50,489 bases of DNA from Fulvivirga imtechensis AK7. Its GTDB lineage: Bacteria > Bacteroidota > Bacteroidia > Cytophagales > Cyclobacteriaceae. The notes beneath the pieces are model-generated. The model was not told where the DNA came from, did not search any database, and saw only the letters and a list, made by a program, of their open reading frames with translations. The stretch is taken from assembly GCF_000331535.1 (NCBI RefSeq), contig NZ_AMZN01000061.1:1-50489 (forward strand), read 5' to 3'. The position numbers and the translations under genes are program-made. Positions 8,372 to 15,961 of the stretch are shown in pieces (the first letter of the stretch is position 1; each line of letters opens with the position of its first letter).

Positions 8372-8588
8372 AATAATACCAAACGGAATTTTTCCTTCTG
8401 CGCAAGTGCTTTCGTATGTTCATAATGAAAGCCATAGCAAGGTAAATAATCAGTGGAGAGCCAAATGTCAGGAACGAAGCATAAATAAAGTACAACCTGA
8501 TACTGGAGCTGGCAATCCCCAACTTTTCACCCAACCTGGAACAGACACCGAAAGCGTACTTTTCAAAAAAATGTTGTAACCTTTTCAT
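8370..8588 (-). CDS. Short PspC-domain membrane protein
   Basis: This 72-residue protein has an amphipathic N-terminal half (RLQHFFEKYAFGVCSRLGEKLG) and one strong membrane segment (SIRLYFIYASFLTFGSPLIIYLAMAFIM), then a basic tail. This is the pattern of short PspC-domain proteins of Bacteroidota, which are linked to envelope stress in the phage-shock family. No other psp gene is near. On the minus strand TATATTTG (plus 8687-8694) matches the Bacteroidota -7 box about 98 bp upstream. The 3' end runs into an ACTTCCG-word array. Confidence 0.75.
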   Translation of the reverse strand: MKRLQHFFEKYAFGVCSRLGEKLGIASSSIRLYFIYASFLTFGSPLIIYLAMAFIMNIRKHLRRRKNSVWYY

Positions 8589-8747
8589 TATGAGGCACTT
8601 TTAAGAAGAAGAACATATACATCAATTAATAAAAACGGCACTTGATCCGTATTATTATGTTACTTATCGACAAATATGCGCCTTTACAAATATAATAAGC
8701 ATATTAACAAAAGTCACCTAGTTATTTCTTATTTTTTTTAACTATAA

Positions 8748-8778
8748 TTGCATTAAATATTATATACGCATAATTTTG
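8748..8778 (+). promoter_or_regulatory. Bacteroidota sigma-A promoter of the OmpA/TPR lipoprotein
   Basis: -33 TTG at 8748-8750 and -7 TAATTTTG at 8771-8778 (exact TAnnTTTG) are separated by 20 nt, the expected spacing. They leave a leader of about 35 nt before the ATG at 8819. This is one of the two best promoter matches in the window. Confidence 0.75.
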
Positions 8779-8818
8779 ATATCCTAAAATTCAACCAAGA
8801 CATTAAAAACGAAATCCA

Positions 8819-10588
8819 ATGAGAAAATTATTCTACGCTATAGCTTTGTTTGGAGTGTTATCCTTATCAGGTTGCGCACTGAACCAAATGGTTAAGATGG
8901 CGGAGGACCAGAATCTTACCGTTACTCCCAATCCCCTGGAGGTACATGCAGACACCGTTGCTTTTGAAATGTCAGCAAACCTTCCTGTAAAAATGCTTAA
9001 GAAAGGAAAAGTTTATTCCATCAACACATTCTATAAGTATGGGGACAACGAAATTGCATTAGAACCGGTTCAATTTAAAGCCGATGATTATCCTAATGCA
9101 GGGGATCAGCAGCCTAAGCAGACAAAAGAATATGCTTTTGCCTATTCTCCTGCTATGAACAATGGCATGCTCGAAGTACAGGGTGTAGCTTCTGATCCTA
9201 AAAACGGAAAATCAAAAGAAACAGAAAGAATGGCTGTTGCTCCCGGAGTAATAACCACTTCCAAGTTGGTAGAGCCTGTATATTTTGCAGCTTATGCTGA
9301 TCATGGCTACAACAACCAGGAAGAACTAGTCCCAACAAGAGTTAACTTCTATTTCGATCAGGGCAGGTCTGAATTGAAGTACTCTGAGAGAAGAAGTAAC
9401 AGAGGCAGCAAACTTTCGGCTTATATTGCTGAAAAGAATGCTACAAGAACAGTAACTATCACTGGTACCCACTCTCCTGAGGGTGCAGAACGAATCAACG
9501 CCAGACTTGCTAAAGACAGAGCGGTGGCCATCCAGACGTTCTACACCAGAGAGATGAAAAAGTATGACTACAAAGGCCTTGCTGATTCTATCAAATTTAT
9601 CACAAAGGATGTTGTTGAAGATTGGTCAGTATTTAAAGATTCTTTAGCTGTTTACGAAGGCATCTCTTCTGAGGAGAAATCAGCTTATCTTGATATCATC
9701 AACGGACCGGGTTCTTACGAAGACAAAGAAGACAAACTTCATAAGCTTCCTACTTACACCAAAGTGTTCAGAGAGCTGTATCCTAAATTAAGGGTAGCAA
9801 AAACTGAGATACTTACCGTAAAAGAAAAGAAAACCGATGCTGAGATCTCTGTTTTAGCTAAGCAAATTGCTAACGAATCAGCTCCTGCTGACACTTTATC
9901 AGAAGAAGAATTGCTTTATGCCGCCACTTTAACTCCTTCACTTCAGGAAAAAGAAGCTATCTACAAAGCTGCTACGAAAAATACCAGTTGGGTAGCTCAC
10001 AACAACCTGGGCGCTGTTTATGTAGAAATGGCTAAAGAAGGTGACAAGGAGAAATATATGGATATGGCTGCAACTCAATTCGAGATTGCTATGAACAAAA
10101 AAGAAACTGCAGAGGTACATGCTAACATGGCTACTGTTGAACTGATGAAAGGCAATGCCTACAAAGCATACTCTCACATCCAGAAGGCAAATTCTATGAG
10201 CCCTGGTAATGAGCTTTCTCAAGGGATCAACGGTGTTAAAGGTTCTGCAGAGATCATGATGGCGAAATATGATGATGCCGTTAAATCTACTGCAAATGCT
10301 GAGAATACTGCTGAAAACTTATTCAACAAAGGTCTTGCTCAAGTATTGAACAAAGATTATCAAAATGCATTGACTTCTTTCAAAGAAGCCACTGAGAAAG
10401 ACAGCAACATGGCTATCGCATACTACGGTGCGGCTATCGCTAATGCACACTTAGGAAAAGAGTCTGATGTTTACAGCAGCATCGAAAAAGCTGTTCAGGC
10501 TAACCCTGAACTTAAAGAAAAAGTGCTTAATGATCTTGAATTTGCTACTTACGTAAGCAATGAGCAATTCAGAAATATACTTAAATAA
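8819..10588 (+). CDS. Outer-membrane lipoprotein with OmpA-like and TPR regions
   Basis: This 589-residue lipoprotein has a signal peptide with lipobox LSGC and acylated Cys19. Residues 40-150 look like a beta-rich domain. An OmpA-like peptidoglycan-binding region begins near 174 (VNFYFDQGRSELK...ITGTHSPEGAERINARLAKDRA). The C-terminal 220 residues or so form TPR-like helical pairs (WVAHNNLGAVYVEMAKEG, AEVHANMATVELMKGNAYKA, AENLFNKGLAQVLNKDYQNA). It probably tethers the outer membrane to peptidoglycan and scaffolds partners. A strong promoter precedes it and a strong terminator follows, so it is a single-gene unit, likely well expressed. Confidence 0.9.
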   Translation: MRKLFYAIALFGVLSLSGCALNQMVKMAEDQNLTVTPNPLEVHADTVAFEMSANLPVKMLKKGKVYSINTFYKYGDNEIALEPVQFKADDYPNAGDQQPKQTKEYAFAYSPAMNNGMLEVQGVASDPKNGKSKETERMAVAPGVITTSKLVEPVYFAAYADHGYNNQEELVPTRVNFYFDQGRSELKYSERRSNRGSKLSAYIAEKNATRTVTITGTHSPEGAERINARLAKDRAVAIQTFYTREMKKYDYKGLADSIKFITKDVVEDWSVFKDSLAVYEGISSEEKSAYLDIINGPGSYEDKEDKLHKLPTYTKVFRELYPKLRVAKTEILTVKEKKTDAEISVLAKQIANESAPADTLSEEELLYAATLTPSLQEKEAIYKAATKNTSWVAHNNLGAVYVEMAKEGDKEKYMDMAATQFEIAMNKKETAEVHANMATVELMKGNAYKAYSHIQKANSMSPGNELSQGINGVKGSAEIMMAKYDDAVKSTANAENTAENLFNKGLAQVLNKDYQNALTSFKEATEKDSNMAIAYYGAAIANAHLGKESDVYSSIEKAVQANPELKEKVLNDLEFATYVSNEQFRNILK

Positions 10589-10608
10589 TTAAGTTTATAA
10601 GAATATTT

Positions 10609-10646
10609 AAAAGCCCTGGGGGAAATTTCTCCCGGGGCTTTTTTTA
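10609..10646 (+). terminator. Strong rho-independent terminator
   Basis: AAAAGCCCTGGGGG pairs with CTCCCGGGGCTTTT through a nearly continuous stem (two G-U pairs), and a T-run follows. It lies 20 bp after the lipoprotein stop. Confidence 0.93.
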
Positions 10647-10792
10647 TCGATTCTCTGAAGTATTTATTGGCAATTTGCATCTGACAGAGATACAATCGTT
10701 TGCGCCAGACATGGTATACGCTCCCGGCACTTTCTACATACCGTAAAATGTTGATCACCGTCTGTAGATAATCAATATTTTATGATTATGGA

Positions 10793-10824
10793 TTTTGCTG
10801 TTAATGTCGCGAGTGCTATTTTTA
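10793..10824 (+). promoter_or_regulatory. Candidate promoter of pdhB
   Basis: TTTTG at 10793-10797 (-33) and TATTTTTA at 10817-10824 (7 of 8 matches to TAnnTTTG) have a 19-nt spacer. The ATG is 24 nt further on at 10849. Confidence 0.5.
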
Positions 10825-10848
10825 CAAACCAATTTTAAACCCTATAAA

Positions 10849-11826
10849 ATGAGAGAAATACAATTTAGAGAAGCTTTAGGCGAAGCCATGAGTGAAGAAA
10901 TGCGCAGGGACGAAAAGGTATTCCTGATGGGTGAGGAAGTAGCAGAGTACAATGGCGCATACAAAGTAAGCCAAGGCATGCTTGATGAGTTTGGTCCGGA
11001 ACGTGTAATTGACACTCCTATTGCTGAATTGGGTTTTGCCGGTGTAGGCGTTGGCGCTGCTATGAATGGGCTAAGGCCAATCATCGAATTTATGACTTTT
11101 AATTTCTCTTTAGTAGCAATAGATCAGGTGATCAACAGCGCTGCCAAAATGATGTCGATGTCTGGCGGCCAATTTAATATACCAATGGTTTTCAGAGGGC
11201 CTACCGGAAATGCCGGAATGTTGAGCTCGCAGCACTCTCAGAATTTTGAAAGCTGGTATGCCAACTGCCCAGGGCTAAAAGTGGTTGTACCTTCTAACCC
11301 TTATGATGCCAAAGGCTTGCTGAAATCATCGATCAGAGACAATGACCCTGTCATCTTCATGGAATCTGAATTGATGTACGGAGAAAAAGGTGAAGTACCT
11401 GAAGGTGAGTACCTGATACCTCTTGGATCAGCGGATATAAAGAGAGAAGGAAGTGATGTAACAATAGTGTCATTTGGAAAAGTGCTGAAGGTAGCGATGC
11501 AAGCTGCCGAAGAGGCCGCTAAAAATGGTGTTTCCGTTGAGGTGGTAGATTTGCGATCAGTACGTCCGATCGACTATGCTACCGTGGTAGAGTCGGTAAA
11601 AAAGACGAATAGGCTAATTATAGTAGAGGAAGCATGGCCATTGGCTGCTATCAGCTCAGAGATCACTTATCATGTGCAAAAGCATGCTTTTGATTATTTA
11701 GATGCTCCTATCCACAGGATCAATAGCATGGATGTGCCGCTTCCGTATGCTCCCACACTGATAGAGGCCATTCTACCTAACGTAAAAAGGACCATGGATG
11801 CTATTAGCGCGGTTACCTATAAATAA
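10849..11826 (+). CDS. pdhB: Pyruvate dehydrogenase E1 component subunit beta
   Basis: This 325-residue subunit pairs with an E1 alpha chain to decarboxylate pyruvate and pass the acetyl group to E2. It shows the E1-beta blocks REIQFREALGEAMSEEM, FLMGEEVAEYNGAYKVS (TPP-contacting Glu), DTPIAELGFAGVGVGAA, and VVDLRSVRPID in the C-terminal transketolase domain. The start at 10849 (MREIQF) is the family start. The frame is open 18 codons further upstream, but that part reads through the predicted promoter. The E1 alpha gene is not adjacent. A branched-chain 2-oxoacid E1 beta is a less likely alternative. Confidence 0.9.
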   Translation: MREIQFREALGEAMSEEMRRDEKVFLMGEEVAEYNGAYKVSQGMLDEFGPERVIDTPIAELGFAGVGVGAAMNGLRPIIEFMTFNFSLVAIDQVINSAAKMMSMSGGQFNIPMVFRGPTGNAGMLSSQHSQNFESWYANCPGLKVVVPSNPYDAKGLLKSSIRDNDPVIFMESELMYGEKGEVPEGEYLIPLGSADIKREGSDVTIVSFGKVLKVAMQAAEEAAKNGVSVEVVDLRSVRPIDYATVVESVKKTNRLIIVEEAWPLAAISSEITYHVQKHAFDYLDAPIHRINSMDVPLPYAPTLIEAILPNVKRTMDAISAVTYK

Positions 11827-11856
11827 TGTCGCATAGCGTTGGACAAAGAAACTCTC

Positions 11857-11889
11857 AAGCGTCAGGCGGTTCTAAACCCTCTGACGCTT
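11857..11889. repeat. Palindromic element with GGTT/AACC heart
   Basis: AAGCGTCAG (11857-11865) pairs with CTGACGCTT (11881-11889), and inside it GGTT pairs with AACC. No T-run follows. It has the same CGTCAG arms and GGTT..AACC heart as the palindromes at 44335, 44598 and 44699, so it is a dispersed palindromic repeat that may also end pdhB transcripts. Confidence 0.65.
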
Positions 11890-11946
11890 ACCACAGGACA
11901 CCCATCCCATTATTCATTGCTTGTTTCAGGCCAATACAATAACTCA

Positions 11947-12495
11947 ATGAGTTTAAACCTGGAAAGCGAAAGACTGATGATCCGCAACCTAAAGGAAGAG
12001 GACCTTCATCATTTCTTTCACTACCGCTCCGATCCTGAGGTTTGTCGCTACCAGGACTGGGATACTTTTGATAAGGAGGCTACTCTGGAATTCATCAAAG
12101 ATCAGCAGAAAAAAGGAATGCATGACCTGGAAGAGTGGGTACAACTGGCCATCGAGCTAAAGGCGGAAAATCACCTCATCGGTGATATTGCCTTCCGGAG
12201 GTATGACAAAGATGGAAGCCTTGTAGAGGTAGGTTATGCCATAACCCCTGGCCATCAGCGTAAAGGCTATGCTTTTGAGGCGCTGCAGTTGCTCATCAGT
12301 CACTTCTTTGATAAGATGGATGTTCATAAAATCACTGCCCGGGTAGATCCAAGAAATGAAGGCTCGCTTGGACTTCTTGATCGATTAAATTTTGTTAAAG
12401 AAGGACATATCCGCAAGTGTTTCTATGATCCCATTGACAAGGAATGGGTTGATGAAATAGTTTACGGACTGTTAGCAGAAGATTTTCGCAGATAA
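11947..12495 (+). CDS. GNAT family N-acetyltransferase (RimJ/RimL type)
   Basis: This 182-residue cytosolic acetyl-CoA-dependent transferase is of the RimJ/RimL kind. It begins LNLESERLMIRNLKEEDLHHF. It has the acetyl-CoA loop VEVGYAITPGHQRKGYAFEAL and the typical MDVHKITARVDPRNEGSLGLLDRLNFVKEG followed by a W..E..Y end. The ATG at 11947 is chosen because the family begins here. The frame is open further upstream, to a TTG at 11839, but that part runs through the palindrome at 11857-11889. The target (a small molecule or protein N-terminus) is unknown. Confidence 0.85.
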   Translation: MSLNLESERLMIRNLKEEDLHHFFHYRSDPEVCRYQDWDTFDKEATLEFIKDQQKKGMHDLEEWVQLAIELKAENHLIGDIAFRRYDKDGSLVEVGYAITPGHQRKGYAFEALQLLISHFFDKMDVHKITARVDPRNEGSLGLLDRLNFVKEGHIRKCFYDPIDKEWVDEIVYGLLAEDFRR

Positions 12496-12610
12496 ACGGG
12501 TATTCCATTATCCAACCGCTTGTGCAAAGGCTAGCATCATGCTTTAAAGTGACATGATTATGAGTAGCACCGGATTTTTTTTATATTGAAATTTAACCTG
12601 ATTCATCCTT

Positions 12611-14014
12611 ATGAGAACTCATGCTGAATTTAAAAAAAAGAACAAAGCTGCTGCGAACAATGCCCATAAAAATGGAAGTACACACAAAACTACAGTACAA
12701 AATAATCACCTGCAGCAGGTTATCGATAACAGCCCTCAGGTAAGGCAATACAAGGCCTTTCAGGGTTTAGCTGACGAGGCCCTGCATTCAGGCAACGGGT
12801 CTGCTACACAACTTTTAAAAGCGAAACAACCCAACAGAACGGGTATACCCGATAATATAAAGTCAAATATTGAGCACCTCTCCGGTTATTCCATGGATGA
12901 CGTAAAGGTGCATTATAACTCTGAAAAACCAACTCAGCTCAATGCTCACGCCTATGCACAAGGCAGTGACATCCATATAGCACCCGGACAGGAGAAGCAT
13001 CTGGGGCATGAAGCGTGGCATGTGGTACAACAAAAACAGGGACGGGTAGCGCCCACCTTAAAGCTAAAAAGCGGTGTGAATATCAACAATAATCCAACTT
13101 TGGAGCAGGAAGCCGACAAAATGGGAGCTATCGTACAGAGGCATTCCCGAGACTACCCCCTGGTCATGAATACCCTTACTCCTACAACTAACTCTGATGC
13201 CATTCAGAGGGTCGAGGATATTGAAATGAATGCTGGCGAAGAAGATCTGGAAAACAATTATAAGCGAAAGATCATTGTTGACAGAATATATAGCTACATC
13301 AAAAAAAATAACCTAATGCACGAAATCACCAACTTGATTGATACTAAGGCATTTATCAAAAACGCTGCAGAACACAAAAAGGCTTTCAGCCAGTTTCAAT
13401 CAGCAGATGATGGTAAGCAGACTGCAATGACAAAAGAGATATTAGCCCGAAAATATCATGACAGCACTGCAACTGCGGAAATAACACCTGAAATGAGAGG
13501 GAAATTAGGAACTGGCCAGGCCATCAGTCCTGATGATCAGGATACTGATGGACCGGATATTACCGCCTCAACAGTGAAGATCCCCAATAAGAAAGAGGGG
13601 CGTGAAAATTTCGAAATTGACAGTAAAATGACTACAGCCAAGGCATGTGTGATTACAGCCTTGATGTTTTCAGAGGGTGGTGGCGTACTTGGGGCAAAGA
13701 GTGTGGAAGAACTACATTTCATTTTATCCACTCGCTTTGGAAGTACCTGGAGACATTATAGTGATGATGCAGTTTATAAATCATTATACGAGCACTTGGG
13801 CTATAGCAAATCAGTTCCTCAAAATCAGACCCGACTTGAAAATCTATCCAATGTAATTGGGAACAAGAGGCATGGAATGGTCTCTATCGGTGGTCATATG
13901 ATTGGCTTCAAAATGGACGATGAATTACACATCAGGGATAATGATGAGGGGCTAAAAAAACCTAATCAACACAGCAAAAAACTGAAGCAGATTACTGCCA
14001 TATGGACTAAGTAA
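12611..14014 (+). CDS. DUF4157 (eCIS-core) protein with candidate cysteine-peptidase effector tail
   Basis: This 467-residue protein has a polar Asn/His/Lys-rich start. A DUF4157 domain follows at about 79-144: IPDNIKSNIEHLSGYSMDDV, then the zinc-like H133-E-A-W-H137 motif with VVQQKQGRV, and EQEADKMG near 165-172. DUF4157 is typical of cargo and associated proteins of extracellular contractile injection systems. Residues about 210-467 are a separate domain that I do not recognise. Within it C346 sits at a predicted helix start (TTAKACVITAL) and H429 is followed by D443, N444 and D445 (GGHMIGF...LHIRDND), a Cys-His-Asp spacing as in papain-fold or YopT-like proteases. No signal peptide and no injection-machine genes are nearby. 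The catalytic role is inference. Confidence 0.75.
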   Translation: MRTHAEFKKKNKAAANNAHKNGSTHKTTVQNNHLQQVIDNSPQVRQYKAFQGLADEALHSGNGSATQLLKAKQPNRTGIPDNIKSNIEHLSGYSMDDVKVHYNSEKPTQLNAHAYAQGSDIHIAPGQEKHLGHEAWHVVQQKQGRVAPTLKLKSGVNINNNPTLEQEADKMGAIVQRHSRDYPLVMNTLTPTTNSDAIQRVEDIEMNAGEEDLENNYKRKIIVDRIYSYIKKNNLMHEITNLIDTKAFIKNAAEHKKAFSQFQSADDGKQTAMTKEILARKYHDSTATAEITPEMRGKLGTGQAISPDDQDTDGPDITASTVKIPNKKEGRENFEIDSKMTTAKACVITALMFSEGGGVLGAKSVEELHFILSTRFGSTWRHYSDDAVYKSLYEHLGYSKSVPQNQTRLENLSNVIGNKRHGMVSIGGHMIGFKMDDELHIRDNDEGLKKPNQHSKKLKQITAIWTK

Positions 14015-14057
14015 ACAAACTGCAAAAACATTATTTTCTCAAGGTGCCTGAAGGAAG

Positions 14058-14504
14058 ATGTTGAGTAAAATTTGTTATAATAACATGCAAAAAGAAGTTG
14101 GTCTTACCAAAGATGTCGGTTATCAGTTTGGCCTAAGAAAAACCTTTCCTGTTTCGGTTGAACAGGCCTGGGATTTCCTGTTTTCAGATAAAGGATTAAA
14201 GATCTGGCTCGGAGCGTTAGATTCCGAACTTGAATTGAACATGCAGTATAAAACAACGGAGGGTATCGAAGGGCTTGTGAGAGTTATTAAACCTTACTCA
14301 CATGTGCGAATGAACTGGAAGAAGAAGAACTGGAAAAATATGTCGACCGTGCAGGTGCGTACAATTGAAAATAATGGAAAAACTACCATCAGCTTTCACC
14401 AGGAGAAACTTTTAAACGCTGCGCAAAGGGAGGAAATGAAGGCCTATTGGAATAGAAAAATGAATGAATTATCAGAGAAATTAACCGCCAATAGTCAAGA
14501 ATAA
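14058..14504 (+). CDS. SRPBCC (AHSA1/START-like) domain protein
   Basis: This 148-residue protein has a START/Bet v1-like fold of the AHSA1 kind: FGLRKTFPVSVEQAWDFLFSDKGLKIWLG near the start, WKKKNWKN and STVQVRTIENNGKTTISFHQEKL in the middle, and a C-terminal helix (REEMKAYWNRKMNELSEKL). The family binds hydrophobic ligands or chaperones, and no substrate can be named. The start may be 14058 or the ATG at 14085 (MQKEVGLTKDVGYQFG), which better matches relatives. It follows the DUF4157 gene by 43 bp, but there is no evidence that they act together. A bidirectional terminator follows. Confidence 0.85.
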   Translation: MLSKICYNNMQKEVGLTKDVGYQFGLRKTFPVSVEQAWDFLFSDKGLKIWLGALDSELELNMQYKTTEGIEGLVRVIKPYSHVRMNWKKKNWKNMSTVQVRTIENNGKTTISFHQEKLLNAAQREEMKAYWNRKMNELSEKLTANSQE

Positions 14505-14535
14505 AAAGCAGAGCCCCACAAGACTCTGCCTTTTT
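14503..14535. terminator. Bidirectional terminator between convergent genes
   Basis: GCAGAG (14508-14513) pairs with CTCTGC (14524-14529). It has an A-run before and a T-run after, so it can stop transcription from both sides. Confidence 0.85.
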
Positions 14536-14550
14536 CCGTATTTGGGTTAA

Positions 14551-15816
14551 CTAAACTTCTTTTCCTTTCAGCATATTTTTCCAATACAAGTGGGGCAAAC
14601 CATATTTCTTCAGCATCCACAGCCTCCAATGTTCTTTACTGCTATCGAACACCAGCATGCGCTTCAGCTTTGGATCCGGTGTGAAATTATTGTTGTAGTC
14701 AAACTCCGCTAAAGTCATTTTGCCTTTGCCCGTTACCAGTGGACATGATGAATATCCATTGTACAATTTCCCTCCTAACGTCTTTTGCCCGATCAGCGTC
14801 ATGATATGGTCAACAATAACAGGGACCTGCTTTCTTATGGCAGCGCCTGTCTTTGCTGTTGGCAAACCGGCTACATCTCCAACTCCAAATATGTTGGCAT
14901 ATTTGTTATGTTGTAGCATATGATGATCGACATCCAACCATCCGGCAGCGTTCACCAACGAAGATTCTCTGACAAATTTCGGTGTAGCCTGCGGTGGTGC
15001 AATATGAAGCATTTCAAAAGGGATCTCAATGAAAGACTCTCCCATTAACTGCTCATTTATCACATTATTATCCTCGTTTACGATACATTCATTTTCACCA
15101 GGCTTTACATACTTGAAGGTGGCTATTCTCCTCTCGCCATCAATCTTCACCGGCGCATAAAATGGCTTAAAGTGAATGCCATATCGGTTGATAACCTTCA
15201 TGAGCGTACTGGCTATTTCCTTTACTCCGAATATGGCACCTCCGGGACTTGCAAAAATTACTTCTGATTTCTCCTTCAATCCATTGCGCTGGAAATGATC
15301 CGCTGCCAGGTATGCGATCTTTTGCGGAGCTCCTCCACACTTGATAGGTGTAGTAGGTTGCGTAAATATAGCGTTACCCCCTTTGAAGTTTTTGATTACC
15401 TCCCACGTATGGTTAGGATCGGTATAGTTACTACAAACAACCCCTTTGCCCAACGAGTCCTCCAGACCTTCTATCATCGAAGGTTCCATAACTAATCCTG
15501 GGCTTACCACCAGATAATCATAAGTGATCTTTCCTGAGCTTCTGGTGCTTACACTATTATTATCCGGTTCAAAGCCGGTAGCGTAATCTTTTATCCAATC
15601 AACACCTTTCGGTATCACTGAAGTCATTGGTTTACGTGTCTTTTCAAAATTGTAAGTCCCTGCCCCTACCAGTGTCCAGGCAGGTTGGTAATAATGTGTT
15701 TCTGAAGGTTCAATAATGCCTATATCAAAAGACTTATTCTTCTTCAACATACTGGCTGCTGTCATTATGCCACCAGTTCCTCCCCCGATAATGAGTACTT
15801 GATAATGTGATTTCAT
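14551..15816 (-). CDS. sqr: Sulfide:quinone oxidoreductase, type II
   Basis: This 421-residue peripheral membrane flavoprotein oxidises sulfide and reduces the quinone pool. It has an N-terminal FAD fold (VLIIGGGTGGIMTAA), the block HYYQPAWTLVGAG, and three candidate active-site cysteines: C128 (GVVCSN), C160 (TPIKCGGAPQKI) and C358 (GYSSCPLVTGKGKM). C160 and C358 sit in contexts nearly the same as the catalytic pair of mitochondrial SQOR, which makes this the type II enzyme, used mainly for sulfide detoxification. A second FAD motif (NIFGVGDVAGLPTAKTGAA) is present. A perfect TGTGA-N6-TCACA palindrome lies about 54 bp upstream, which suggests control by a CRP/FNR-family protein. Confidence 0.93.
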   Translation of the reverse strand: MKSHYQVLIIGGGTGGIMTAASMLKKNKSFDIGIIEPSETHYYQPAWTLVGAGTYNFEKTRKPMTSVIPKGVDWIKDYATGFEPDNNSVSTRSSGKITYDYLVVSPGLVMEPSMIEGLEDSLGKGVVCSNYTDPNHTWEVIKNFKGGNAIFTQPTTPIKCGGAPQKIAYLAADHFQRNGLKEKSEVIFASPGGAIFGVKEIASTLMKVINRYGIHFKPFYAPVKIDGERRIATFKYVKPGENECIVNEDNNVINEQLMGESFIEIPFEMLHIAPPQATPKFVRESSLVNAAGWLDVDHHMLQHNKYANIFGVGDVAGLPTAKTGAAIRKQVPVIVDHIMTLIGQKTLGGKLYNGYSSCPLVTGKGKMTLAEFDYNNNFTPDPKLKRMLVFDSSKEHWRLWMLKKYGLPHLYWKNMLKGKEV

Positions 15817-15868
15817 TCTTATTAAAAATTATGATATCACAAATAGTACACAATTATCCCAGGGAGAA

Positions 15869-15886
15869 GTGTGACTTTTGTCACAC
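15869..15886. promoter_or_regulatory. CRP/FNR-type operator upstream of sqr
   Basis: GTGTGAC TTTT GTCACAC is a perfect palindrome. It contains TGTGA-N6-TCACA, the classic CRP consensus. It lies 53 bp upstream of the sqr start codon and just outside the ffh terminator. No CRP-family gene is in the window. Confidence 0.6.
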
Positions 15887-15896
15887 AAGGGGGTTC

Positions 15897-15935
15897 AAAA
15901 AAAATCGCAGAGCCTATAACAAAGACTCTGCGATC
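15897..15935 (-). terminator. Rho-independent terminator of ffh
   Basis: ATCGCAGAG (15904-15912) pairs with CTCTGCGAT (15926-15934). On the minus strand it is followed by TTTTTTTT. It lies 26 bp beyond the ffh stop. Confidence 0.9.
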
Positions 15936-15961
15936 GCCTAAATATTATTTTGAAGAAAACT

